Below are positions 26,140 through 33,871 of a stretch of 64,000 nt of DNA, one piece after another. Below the pieces are notes generated by a model, which saw only the letters and a list, made by a program, of their open reading frames with translations, made no database searches and was not told where the DNA came from. A program made the translations under genes and the position numbers. How positions within the stretch are numbered: the first letter of the stretch is position 1; every line of letters starts with the position of its first letter. The DNA lies in assembly GCF_900115685.1 (NCBI RefSeq), contig NZ_FOXJ01000002.1, positions 682,001 to 746,000 of the forward strand, given 5' to 3'. The DNA is from Variovorax sp. 770b2 (GTDB taxonomy: Bacteria; Pseudomonadota; Gammaproteobacteria; Burkholderiales; Burkholderiaceae_C).

Positions 26140-27933
26140 TCAGTTCCGCTGCTGCGCCTGCAGCAACACACCGCGCAACTCTTCCGGCTGCACGGGCTTG
26201 CGCAGCGCATGCCAGCCGCGCTCCGTGGCCAGGCGCTGGGTGGCTTCGTTGATATCGGCCGAGATCAGCGCGATGGCGAGCGTGGGATTCTGTTTCTGCA
26301 GCCGTTCCGCCAGCGCGATGCCGTCCAGCGCACCCGGCAGGCGGATGTCGCACAGCGCCACGTCGAGCGCGCCCAGATCGGCCAGCGCCAGCGCTTCGGC
26401 GGCGCTGGCATAGACGCGCGGCTTCGCCTCCCACTGGCGCAGCAGCGCGAACAGGCTGTCGGCGACCACCGCGTTGTCCTCCACCACCAGCACGGCGAGC
26501 CCGGGGCGCAGCGCGGGCGCGGCACCGGCACCGGGGGTGGCCAACGGCGCAGGGGCGACCTGCGTGGCCGCCGCCCCATAGCCCAGGGCCGCGGGCAGCT
26601 CGAAGCCGAACACCGAGCCCCGGCCCGGTGCCGAGCGCAGCGACACCTCGATGCCCAGCTGCGCCGCCAGCCGCCGCACGATCGCGAGGCCCAGGCCATG
26701 CCCGTGCTGCAGGTTGCGCTCGGCATTGCCGATCTGCTCGAAGTCGTTGAACACGCGCTCCTGCGAATCGGTCGCGATGCCGATGCCGCTGTCGCGCACC
26801 TCGACGCGCCAGGCCCGCTCGGCGCCCCGGTGCCGCGCCCGCACCGCCAGCAGCACGCGGCCGCGCGGCGTGAACTTGACGGCGTTGTCGACCAGGTTGG
26901 CCAGCACCCGCCGCAGCGAAACCGCATCGCTCCACGCGACGGCCCCGGCCGGGCAGCGCACCGTCACGCGGCCGTCGCCGGCCTGGCGCGCCAGGTCCTG
27001 CAGCAGCGGGGCCAGCGCCACCGCCACGGGCCGCAGCGGATCGACGGCGGCCTCGATGCGCCCGATTTCGAGCAACTGGTTGGTGAGCCCTTCGAGCGCC
27101 TGCTGCGCCCGGGCGAGCGAGACCACGGTGTGCTGGACCGCAGCGGTGTCCGCGCCGGTGTCCAGTTGCTGGCGCAACACTTCGGCCTGCAGGCCGATGG
27201 CCATCACCGGCTGGCGCAGGTCGTGGTTGGCGGCAGAGAAGAAGCGCAGCCGCTCGGCCTGCGCGTGCTCCGAGGCGCGCAGGCCCGCCAGCGCCTGTTC
27301 GCGCAGCGTGCGCTCGTTCAGCCGCAGGCCGATGTTTTCCTCGAGCTGGCGCGAGCGCTCGGCCACCAGCTTCCACATCATGGCGATGAGGCCGATGCCG
27401 ATCACCGAGACGGCCATCATCGTCGGCGCGCCCAGCGAAAGGCCGGTGACGATCACCGGCGCCAGCAGCAGCGTGATCGCCAGCTGCGTGGCCGGTGTGT
27501 AGAACGACACCGAGAACGCCGAGGACAGCGTCATGCCCATCAGCATCAGGCCGAGCAGCAGTTGCTGGTCGGGCCGCTCGGGGTTGAAAAGCAGCACGCC
27601 CGCCAGCCCGTGCGCCAGCTCCCAGACGGCGGTGCGCAGCGTGTGCACCCGCTGGGCGTGGCGCAGGCTGGGTGGCGTGAAGGGGTCGGGCAGGCGCTGG
27701 GGAAAGAAGCCGCGCATCACCGTCACCCCGGTGATGAGCGCGATCCACACCAGCGCGCGCGTGAGCGAGTACTGCCAGGCGAAGAGCGCGGCCACGCCGC
27801 AGTTCAGCAGGTATTGCACCAGCAGCACCGGTCCGATGGGCCGGATCGAGAGCCGCAGCACCTCGCACTGGATCGCGAAGCGGTCGCTGTGGTCGGCGGC
27901 CGGGGCGAGCGAAGGTGCGGGGGTGGGATTCAT
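26140..27933 (-). CDS. Hybrid sensor histidine kinase/response regulator
   Basis: Membrane sensor kinase of 597 aa. Residues about 30-190 hold several membrane helices with almost no periplasmic domain, followed by a coiled segment. The H-box is FFSAANHDLRQPVMAIGLQ; the ATPase has LANLVDNAVKFTP (N box), DSGIGIA (G1) and GHGLGLAIVRRLA (G2). A C-terminal receiver domain (from about 475) has VLVVEDNAVV and the phospho-acceptor Asp in ALCDIRLPGALDG. No response regulator gene is adjacent, so output may be through the attached receiver. A TTG two codons upstream could also start it. Confidence 0.93.
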   Translation of the reverse strand: MNPTPAPSLAPAADHSDRFAIQCEVLRLSIRPIGPVLLVQYLLNCGVAALFAWQYSLTRALVWIALITGVTVMRGFFPQRLPDPFTPPSLRHAQRVHTLRTAVWELAHGLAGVLLFNPERPDQQLLLGLMLMGMTLSSAFSVSFYTPATQLAITLLLAPVIVTGLSLGAPTMMAVSVIGIGLIAMMWKLVAERSRQLEENIGLRLNERTLREQALAGLRASEHAQAERLRFFSAANHDLRQPVMAIGLQAEVLRQQLDTGADTAAVQHTVVSLARAQQALEGLTNQLLEIGRIEAAVDPLRPVAVALAPLLQDLARQAGDGRVTVRCPAGAVAWSDAVSLRRVLANLVDNAVKFTPRGRVLLAVRARHRGAERAWRVEVRDSGIGIATDSQERVFNDFEQIGNAERNLQHGHGLGLAIVRRLAAQLGIEVSLRSAPGRGSVFGFELPAALGYGAAATQVAPAPLATPGAGAAPALRPGLAVLVVEDNAVVADSLFALLRQWEAKPRVYASAAEALALADLGALDVALCDIRLPGALDGIALAERLQKQNPTLAIALISADINEATQRLATERGWHALRKPVQPEELRGVLLQAQQRN

Positions 27934-28015
27934 CGGCAAATCGACTATATAGAGAAGGACTGTGACGCGGCGACAATGGAGTCCCCTAGTCGGGCTTCCC
28001 GATGGCCAACTTTCC

Positions 28016-29236
28016 GTGAACGATCTCTCCTTTTTCCTGCCTTGCGCCGCCGGCGTCGAGGAATTCCTCGCTCAAGAGGTGCACGCCCTCACGGGCCGCG
28101 TCGGGCAAGACCTGCTCACGCTGCGCGGCGGCGTGCGGGTGCGCGCCGACTGGCGCGACGCCCTGAAGCTCAACCTGCACAGCCGGCTCGCGCAGCGGGT
28201 GCTGGTCGAGCTGGCCCATGCGCCGTATCGCAACGAGAACGACCTGTATGCCATCGCGAGCGGCGTGGCCTGGGAGATCTGGTTCACGCCCAAGCAGACT
28301 TTCAAGATCGAGACCACGGCCCAGCACAGCCCGCTGCAGAGCCTGAACTTCGCCACGCTGCGCATCAAGGACGCCATTGCGGACCGCTTTCGCGCCAAGG
28401 CCAACGGCGTGCGCCCCAGCATCGAGACCCAGTGGCCCGACACCCGCGTGTTCGCCCACCTGACCACCGACAGCTGCACGCTCTACATCGACACCTCGGG
28501 CGAGCCCCTCTTCAAGCGCGGCTGGCGCCAGGACAAGGGCGATGCCCCGCTGAAGGAAACCCTGGCCGCGGCCATGCTGGCCGCCAGCGGCTGGTGGAAT
28601 CCCGAGACGGGCGCGGTGACCGATGAGCCGCTGTACGACCCCTGCTGCGGCAGCGGCACCATCGCCATCGAGGCGGCGCAGATCGCGCGCGGCATCGCGG
28701 CCGGCTCGCTCAGGCGCTTCGGCTTCGAGAAGCTGCTGCCGTTCCAGGCGCACGTGTGGGACGCGATCAAGAAGGAAGCGCAATCGGCCGTGAAGCCGGG
28801 CAGCGTCGCGATCTTCGGTTCGGACGTGTCGCACCGCATGGTCGACTTCGCCGAGCGCAACGCGGAGCGCGCGGGCGTGGCCGAGGCCATCGAGTTCCGC
28901 GGCGGCGACGCGCTGCAGCGCATGCCGCCGGCCGAGGGCGGGGTGATCATGCTCAATCCGCCCTATGGCGAACGGATCGAAGTCGGCGGCGTGGCGCGTG
29001 CGGGCGCACGCGAATCCGCACAGACCGAAGAGGGTGACGGCAGCGATTTCTTCCCTCAATTGGCCACCCACTGGAAGAAGAACTATGCCGGGTGGACGGC
29101 CTGGGTCCTGACCCCTGACCTGAAGCTGCCCAAGCAGATGCGGCTGAAGGAATCGCGCCGCGTGCCGATGTGGAACGGTCCTATTGAGTGCCGGCTGTTC
29201 CGCTTCGATATGGTCGCGGGGTCGGCGCGGAAATAG
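28016..29236 (+). CDS. THUMP-domain rRNA methyltransferase (RlmL-like)
   Basis: SAM-dependent RNA guanine-N2 methyltransferase of the RlmL (23S rRNA m2G2445) family. The product has an N-terminal THUMP/ferredoxin-like region (FFLPCAAGVEEFLAQEVHAL, VFAHLTTDSCTLYIDTSGEPLFKRGWR), then a Rossmann domain with SAM motif DPCCGSGTIAIEAA and catalytic NPPYGER. About 406 aa corresponds to the RlmL half only; the RlmK-like second domain of the E. coli fusion is missing. Start taken as GTG 28016. A GTG at 27962 is in frame, but a TATATA box at 27944-27949 would leave it almost no leader. Confidence 0.9.
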   Translation: MNDLSFFLPCAAGVEEFLAQEVHALTGRVGQDLLTLRGGVRVRADWRDALKLNLHSRLAQRVLVELAHAPYRNENDLYAIASGVAWEIWFTPKQTFKIETTAQHSPLQSLNFATLRIKDAIADRFRAKANGVRPSIETQWPDTRVFAHLTTDSCTLYIDTSGEPLFKRGWRQDKGDAPLKETLAAAMLAASGWWNPETGAVTDEPLYDPCCGSGTIAIEAAQIARGIAAGSLRRFGFEKLLPFQAHVWDAIKKEAQSAVKPGSVAIFGSDVSHRMVDFAERNAERAGVAEAIEFRGGDALQRMPPAEGGVIMLNPPYGERIEVGGVARAGARESAQTEEGDGSDFFPQLATHWKKNYAGWTAWVLTPDLKLPKQMRLKESRRVPMWNGPIECRLFRFDMVAGSARK

Positions 29237-29258
29237 GCCCCTTCGGGGCGGCACTCCC

Positions 29259-29340
29259 GCCGACGGTGGGCTCTGTTTCGCGAATGTCCCCCGGCCTGCG
29301 GCCTCCTCCTTGATTTCGCGAAACAGAGCCCACCATCGGC
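29259..29340. repeat. Hairpin element, copy 1
   Basis: Two 26-nt arms (29259-29284 and 29315-29340) are reverse complements with one mismatch; they flank a 30-nt loop. The inner part reads CGCGAATGTCCCCCGG, a mini-stem CCTGCGG, then CCTCCTCCTTGATTTCGC. The arm sequence (GGTGGGCTCTGTTT) is unlike that of copy 2, but the inner blocks are shared. It begins 22 bp after the rlmL-like stop codon. Confidence 0.85.
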
Positions 29341-29393
29341 GTGAGCGCTTTCAGAGCGGTCGTTGATCAGTCGTTCACTCAGAGCGTGCCCAA

Positions 29394-29491
29394 GTGCGCA
29401 GGGCATCGGGTACTCCCCGCAGCGAAATCAAGGAGGAGGGGCGAAGCCCCGGGGGACATTCGCGGAGGGGAGTACCCGGTGGCCTGTGCAC
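29394..29491. repeat. Hairpin element, copy 2 (inverted core)
   Basis: Arms of 25 nt (29394-29418 and 29467-29491, ending GGGTACTCCCC/GGGGAGTACCC) pair with three mismatches. The 48-nt loop holds, in reverse orientation, the core blocks of copy 1: on the minus strand CGCGAATGTCCCCCGG, a mini-stem GGCTTCGCC, then CCTCCTCCTTGATTTCGC. Together the two copies fill most of the 370-bp gap before the four-module gene. Confidence 0.85.
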
Positions 29492-29606
29492 CCGCCCCGA
29501 ACGGAGAGCAACACTTGGCCTACTCAATCTGACGGATAGACGCGCCCCCGCGCGAGTTTCACCATGCGTCCCGCGGCCCGTCACGGCCCGCATGAAGGGG
29601 AACGGC

Positions 29607-32519
29607 ATGGACATCCTGATGAGCAAAGGCAGCGTCGGCGAAGACGTCGAACGCCTGCGCAAGGCCCTCGCAAAAGCCCTGGGCAGCGACGCGGACCTGT
29701 TCGCATCGCTCGCCAGATCCGGCACACCGATCGACGACGACTTCGATGCCGCCATCCGCAAATGGCAGGCCGGCGTCGGGCTCATCGGCGATGGCGTCGT
29801 CGGGCCGCGCTGCCAGGTGCTGCTCGATCTCATCGCGCTGGACAAACGCGCGTTCGAACTGGCGCTCGACGTGGCGCACGTGAGCAAATTGTTCCCCGCC
29901 ACCAAGGCGGCGAACATCGCGCGCTACCTGCCCTACATCGAGGCGGCGCTGGGCGTCGCGAAGCTCACCGACCGGCCGATGATCCTCGGCGCGCTCGGCA
30001 CCATCCGCTCCGAGACCGAGGGCTTCGTGCCGATTGCCGAAGGCATCTCCAAGTTCAACACGCCCCCCGGCGGCGCGCCCTTCAGCCTCTACGACACGCG
30101 CACGGACCTGGGCAACGGCCAGCCCGGCGACGGCGAGCGCTACCGCGGCCGGGGCTTCGTGCAGCTGACGGGCAAGGACAACTACCGGCGCTACGGCCAG
30201 CGCGTGGGCCTGCCGCTCGAGGCGACGCCCGACCGCGCGAATGCGCCGGAAATCGCGGCGGTGCTGCTCGCGCTGTTCCTGGCCGACAAGGCCGTCAAGT
30301 TCCGCGACGCGATCCGCAACGACGGCGTCGGCGGGCGCGACGGCCTGCGCGAAGCGCGCCGGCTGGTCAACGGCGGCGCGCATGGCCTGGACCGGTTCCG
30401 CGATGTCTTCGAGCGCGCGAAGACGGTGTGGAGCGATGTCCCCGCGGTTGCGCGCGCAGGTGGCGCTGCAGCGGCAGCCAAACCGAAGGCTCCCGCACGC
30501 CGCACCACCGACCTGCGCACCCGCAAGGACGCGGCCGACCTGCGCGACCGCCTCTACCAGCCCGCCGCGATCAGCCTGCCCGACGAGTACCCGCCGGTGC
30601 AGGAAATGCGCAAGTACCTGCCCGCCTACGACAAGGCCGGGCTCATCCTGGACCAGGGCCAGGAAGGCGCGTGCACCGGCTTTGGCCTGAGCTGCGTCGT
30701 CAACTACCTGCGCTGGGTCAAGTCGGGCCTGCCCGTCAAGATGGACTCGGTGAGCCCGCGCATGCTCTACACGCTGGCGCGCCGCCACGACGAGTACGAG
30801 GGCGAGAACTACGAAGGCTCGAGCTGCCGCGGCGCACTCAAGGGCTGGTTCAACAACGGCGTGTGCCTGGAGCCCGACTGGCCCTATTCGAGCGAGAAGT
30901 CCAGCGCCGCGACCTACGGCTTCGCCGCGCGCGCGGCCAACGTCACCCTGGGCGTGTACTACCGCATCGAGACCTCCTCGATCACCGACATGCAGGCCGC
31001 GATCGCGCAGCATCGCGCGGTGTTCGTCTCCTCTTTCACGCACGCGGGCTGGAACGCGGTGAAGCTCTCCAAAACGCCGAAGACGCACGCCGACCTTCCG
31101 CTCATCCCGTTCGACGGCCGGCGCTCCGAAGAGGGCGGCCATGCCTTCGCGCTGATCGGCTTCAACGCGCAGGGCTTCATCCTGCAGAACTCCTGGGGCA
31201 ACCGCTGGGGCGCGGGCGGCTTCGCGGTGATCGGGTACCTCGACTGGCTCGCGCATGCGATGGACGCCTGGGTGGTCTCGCTCGGCGTGCCGGGCGTGGT
31301 GGCCGGCCGGCTCGCGGTGAGCGGCACCGCCGCCACCGAGGCGCGCGGCAGCGCATCGGCCGCGGACCGCAACAAGTGGTGGGACACGGGCCTGGCCTAC
31401 CAGCACAGCGTGGTGCTGGGCAACGACGGCCGCGTGAGCCGCTACCTCACCGAGGACGAGCAACCGCGCAAGCTCCAGCAGCAGGCCTGCGTGCTGCCCG
31501 ACGACTGGTTCCGCCGCCAGCCCTCGTCGCAGCGCAAGCGCCTGGTGCTCTACGTGCACGGCGGCCTCAACAACGAAGACAAGGCCATCGAGCGCGCCTG
31601 TGCCATGGGGCGCTACTTCGTGGGCAACGGCTGCTATCCGCTGTTCCTGGTGTGGAAGACGGGGCTCTTCGAATCGATCGGCGGGATCATCGCGGGCAAG
31701 CTGCCGTCGCTGCCCGCGGGCGGTGGCGTGGGCGAGCGCATCACCGACAAGACCGACCTCCTGATCGAGAAAGGCATCGGCCGCCCGCTCGCGCGCCCGA
31801 TCTGGAGCGAGATGAAAGAGAACGCCGAGCTCGCGTTCGCCGACCGCCGCGGCGGCGACCTGCTGCTGGACGCGCTCCAGGCGCTGGCCTCCAACTGGAA
31901 GGACCAGTTCGAGCTGCACCTGGTCGGCCACTCGGCCGGCTCGATCGCCATCGGCCACCTGCTCAGTGCGTTGAGCACGCGCAAGCGCGCCGGACGCGAC
32001 GGGGGTCTGAGCGAACGCCTCGCCTCGGTGAACCTGTATGCACCGGCCTGCACCGTCGCCTTCGCGAACCGCCACTACGGGGGCAGCGCGGCGGTGATGG
32101 AGCGGCTGCACCTGGACGTGCTCTCGGAAAAGATCGAGTCCGACGACAACGTCGGCAAGGTCTACCGCAAGTCGCTGCTGTACCTCGTGTCGAACGCGCT
32201 GGAGGCCGACCTGCACACGCCGATCCTCGGCCTGGACCGGGTGAACGACGAGGCCTATTCGGGGTGGGACGGCTCCTCGGACACCGGCGAGGCGCTGTCC
32301 GTCTGGCGCAGTTCGGCCAAGGCCGCGAAGCTGGACAGGCGCACCCAGCGGGTGAAGGACGACCGCATCCAGGTCGCGCTGGACGCCAATGGCAAGCCGG
32401 TCCTGGAGACGGCGGGGCACGGCGGCTTCGACAACGACATCGGCGTCGTCGGCCGCACGCTGGAGCGCATCACGGGCGCCAGCCTCGCGCTGCCGGTGGA
32501 CGACCTGCGCGGCTTCTGA
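29607..32519 (+). CDS. Four-module protein: PG-binding, GH19-like, papain-like protease, alpha/beta-hydrolase
   Basis: A 970-aa protein without signal peptide or membrane helix. Residues 1-80 resemble a peptidoglycan-binding domain (VGEDVERLRKAL, GLIGDGVVGPRCQVLL). Residues about 95-275 resemble a GH19/endolysin glycosidase (RSETEGF with E136/E138; YRGRGFVQLTGKDNY at 179-193). Residues about 320-560 are a C1A papain-like protease: Q350 and C356 in DQGQEGACTGFG, H512 in GGHAFALIGF, N528 in LQNSWGNRWGAGGF. Residues about 640-970 are an alpha/beta-hydrolase: VLYVHGGLN, nucleophile S776 in LVGHSAGS, and a candidate His938 in AGHGGFDND. The ATG at 29607 has AAGGGGA upstream; 29592 and 29619 are alternatives. 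It could be an exported antibacterial effector or a lysis-type enzyme; that is inference. Confidence 0.85.
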   Translation: MDILMSKGSVGEDVERLRKALAKALGSDADLFASLARSGTPIDDDFDAAIRKWQAGVGLIGDGVVGPRCQVLLDLIALDKRAFELALDVAHVSKLFPATKAANIARYLPYIEAALGVAKLTDRPMILGALGTIRSETEGFVPIAEGISKFNTPPGGAPFSLYDTRTDLGNGQPGDGERYRGRGFVQLTGKDNYRRYGQRVGLPLEATPDRANAPEIAAVLLALFLADKAVKFRDAIRNDGVGGRDGLREARRLVNGGAHGLDRFRDVFERAKTVWSDVPAVARAGGAAAAAKPKAPARRTTDLRTRKDAADLRDRLYQPAAISLPDEYPPVQEMRKYLPAYDKAGLILDQGQEGACTGFGLSCVVNYLRWVKSGLPVKMDSVSPRMLYTLARRHDEYEGENYEGSSCRGALKGWFNNGVCLEPDWPYSSEKSSAATYGFAARAANVTLGVYYRIETSSITDMQAAIAQHRAVFVSSFTHAGWNAVKLSKTPKTHADLPLIPFDGRRSEEGGHAFALIGFNAQGFILQNSWGNRWGAGGFAVIGYLDWLAHAMDAWVVSLGVPGVVAGRLAVSGTAATEARGSASAADRNKWWDTGLAYQHSVVLGNDGRVSRYLTEDEQPRKLQQQACVLPDDWFRRQPSSQRKRLVLYVHGGLNNEDKAIERACAMGRYFVGNGCYPLFLVWKTGLFESIGGIIAGKLPSLPAGGGVGERITDKTDLLIEKGIGRPLARPIWSEMKENAELAFADRRGGDLLLDALQALASNWKDQFELHLVGHSAGSIAIGHLLSALSTRKRAGRDGGLSERLASVNLYAPACTVAFANRHYGGSAAVMERLHLDVLSEKIESDDNVGKVYRKSLLYLVSNALEADLHTPILGLDRVNDEAYSGWDGSSDTGEALSVWRSSAKAAKLDRRTQRVKDDRIQVALDANGKPVLETAGHGGFDNDIGVVGRTLERITGASLALPVDDLRGF

Positions 32520-32520
32520 G

Positions 32521-32952
32521 CTACTTGCCGCCGACGCTGCAGGCGGCGTTGACCGTGCGCGCCACCAGCTCGGGCGGGGCGCCGGGCAGCGTCATGGGGC
32601 GGATGTCGTCGTCCTCGAAATGCTTCACGGCCACGGGTTCGCCGACGAAGTTCGCAAGGCCGAAGTAGGTGGCGCTCACGTAGCGCGCGGTGCGCGCCTC
32701 GCAATCGACGGCGGCCCGGGCCTCGAACGAGCGCAGCTTGAAACCGTCCTGGCCGATGACGTCCTCCGCCAGGCTCATGCGCAGCGTGACGCCGCGGCGC
32801 GCGCCGTCGATCTCGATGCGCGTCGGGTCGACCTGCACGTAGCTGCCGGCCGCATCGCCGGGCGTGCCGCTCAGGGTCAGCCATTCGGCCCGCGCGACCG
32901 CGCAGGCGAGGAGGGCGGAGGGGGCGAGGCAGAGCAGCGGGAGTCGTTTCAT
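32521..32952 (-). CDS. Secreted protein, surface-adhesin protein E-like
   Basis: A 143-aa exported protein with signal peptide MKRLPLLCLAPSALLACAVA (cut near ARAEW). The mature part (EWLTLSG, YVQVDPTRIEI, TLRMSLAEDV, a Cys in AAVDCEARTARYVSATYF and a second Cys in VNAACSVGG) fits the small beta-rich surface-adhesin protein E type found in Burkholderiales, probably with one disulphide. The family function is poorly known. It converges with the four-module gene, one base apart, so a functional link (for example periplasmic protection) is possible but not shown. Confidence 0.75.
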   Translation of the reverse strand: MKRLPLLCLAPSALLACAVARAEWLTLSGTPGDAAGSYVQVDPTRIEIDGARRGVTLRMSLAEDVIGQDGFKLRSFEARAAVDCEARTARYVSATYFGLANFVGEPVAVKHFEDDDIRPMTLPGAPPELVARTVNAACSVGGK

Positions 32953-33087
32953 GAAGGCGGGCGGCGGCGGGTCGGGACGATGGCGGGAGGGCGTGGTGCG
33001 CGCCGCAGCATTGTGGGGCGTCGCGCCCGACCTGCGGCTGACGGGGGGCGCACATGGTGCAACATCGGCGGTCATCTCCACGCCGCC

Positions 33088-33519
33088 ATGACCCTTCCAG
33101 AATCCGGCCTCGTCGTCATCGACACCAACATCGCGCTCGACCTGTTCGTGTTCGACAACCCCGACTGCATGCCGCTGGCCGCGGCGCTCGCGGCCGGCGC
33201 CCTGCGCTGGATCGCCACCGCCCCCATGCGCACCGAGCTCGCGCGGGTGCTCGGCTACCCGCTGATCGTGCGGCGGCTGGCGCAGCGGCAGATGGAAGCG
33301 GCCAGCGTGCTCGCGGCCTTCGATGCGCGCGTGCACCTCGTGGCCGACACGCCGCCGCGCGCGCCCTGCGTGTGCAAGGACCCGGACGACCAGGTCTTCA
33401 TCGACCTGGCGGTGGCGCAGCGCGCGCTGCTCATCAGCAAGGACCAGGCGGTGCTGACCCTGCGCAAACGTTTGGCCCTGCAAGGCGTGGCGGTGATGAC
33501 GGTGTTGGCCGCGGCTTGA
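33088..33519 (+). CDS. PIN-domain protein (putative nuclease)
   Basis: PIN-fold ribonuclease-like protein of 143 aa. Acidic active-site residues are visible: VVIDTNIALDLF (first Asp), RTELARVLGY (Glu) and CKDPDDQVFIDLA (Asp pair). This pattern fits the putative toxin-type PIN family (COG1569-like). No small antitoxin gene sits next to it: upstream is the divergent secreted protein and downstream a 350-bp gap. It may therefore be a solitary PIN protein rather than a toxin-antitoxin toxin. Confidence 0.85.
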   Translation: MTLPESGLVVIDTNIALDLFVFDNPDCMPLAAALAAGALRWIATAPMRTELARVLGYPLIVRRLAQRQMEAASVLAAFDARVHLVADTPPRAPCVCKDPDDQVFIDLAVAQRALLISKDQAVLTLRKRLALQGVAVMTVLAAA

Positions 33520-33871
33520 AGCGATGACATGCAGCGTTGGGCAGGTCGTCTAGACAGGTGACCCATTGCACCCGTTGCAGCGCATGCCGCACTGGTGCGC
33601 CACCGTAAAAACCCGCTGTCTAGACAGCGCCGGCGGCCCCAATTTGGCGCTTGCCGTGCGCGCATACGAATCTTCGTAGTTCGCATAGGGTCTGGCAATT
33701 GCAAGGGCCAAACCATATCGTCCGCGGCGCGAACCCGATCCCTGCGCTTGCCGCTGCCTGCCAGCGCGCCCGCGGACATGTTCGCCCCCGAAGATCGCCA
33801 ATTCGTTGCCGTGTCGCCCGTGCGCCCCAAGATGGCGGGCGTGTTGTTTCCTGTCAGCCCAACAGAAAGTC
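33520..33871. other. 352-bp non-coding region with several palindromes
   Basis: I see no gene here. It contains GTCTAGAC at 33548-33555, and the perfect 14-bp palindrome GCTGTCTAGACAGC at 33615-33628. The two share the direct repeat TCTAGACAG 70 bp apart. TACGAA-TC-TTCGTA at 33665-33678 is a further perfect inverted repeat, and GGCAATTGC lies near 33694. It is less GC-rich than the flanks and probably holds the promoter of the AraC-type gene, perhaps with binding sites for its regulators. Confidence 0.6.

Noticed and set aside
27944..27949. TATATA as a -10 for the hybrid kinase on the minus strand
   Set aside because: It would place the transcript start almost at the start codon; it fits better as a plus-strand element for the rRNA methyltransferase gene, though no -35 matches well.
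29259..29491. Integron attC sites or a CRISPR-like array at the hairpin pair
   Set aside because: No GTTRRRY/RYYYAAC ends, no integrase, only two copies, and arms that differ between copies; this does not fit attC or CRISPR.
29559..32420. A minus-strand 953-codon frame opposite the four-module gene
   Set aside because: The plus-strand protein has catalytic motifs in correct order, so the antisense frame is a shadow.
33680..33720. Sigma-54 (-24/-12) promoter upstream of the AraC gene
   Set aside because: A GGCAATTGC stretch is present but the GG and GC elements do not have the required spacing.
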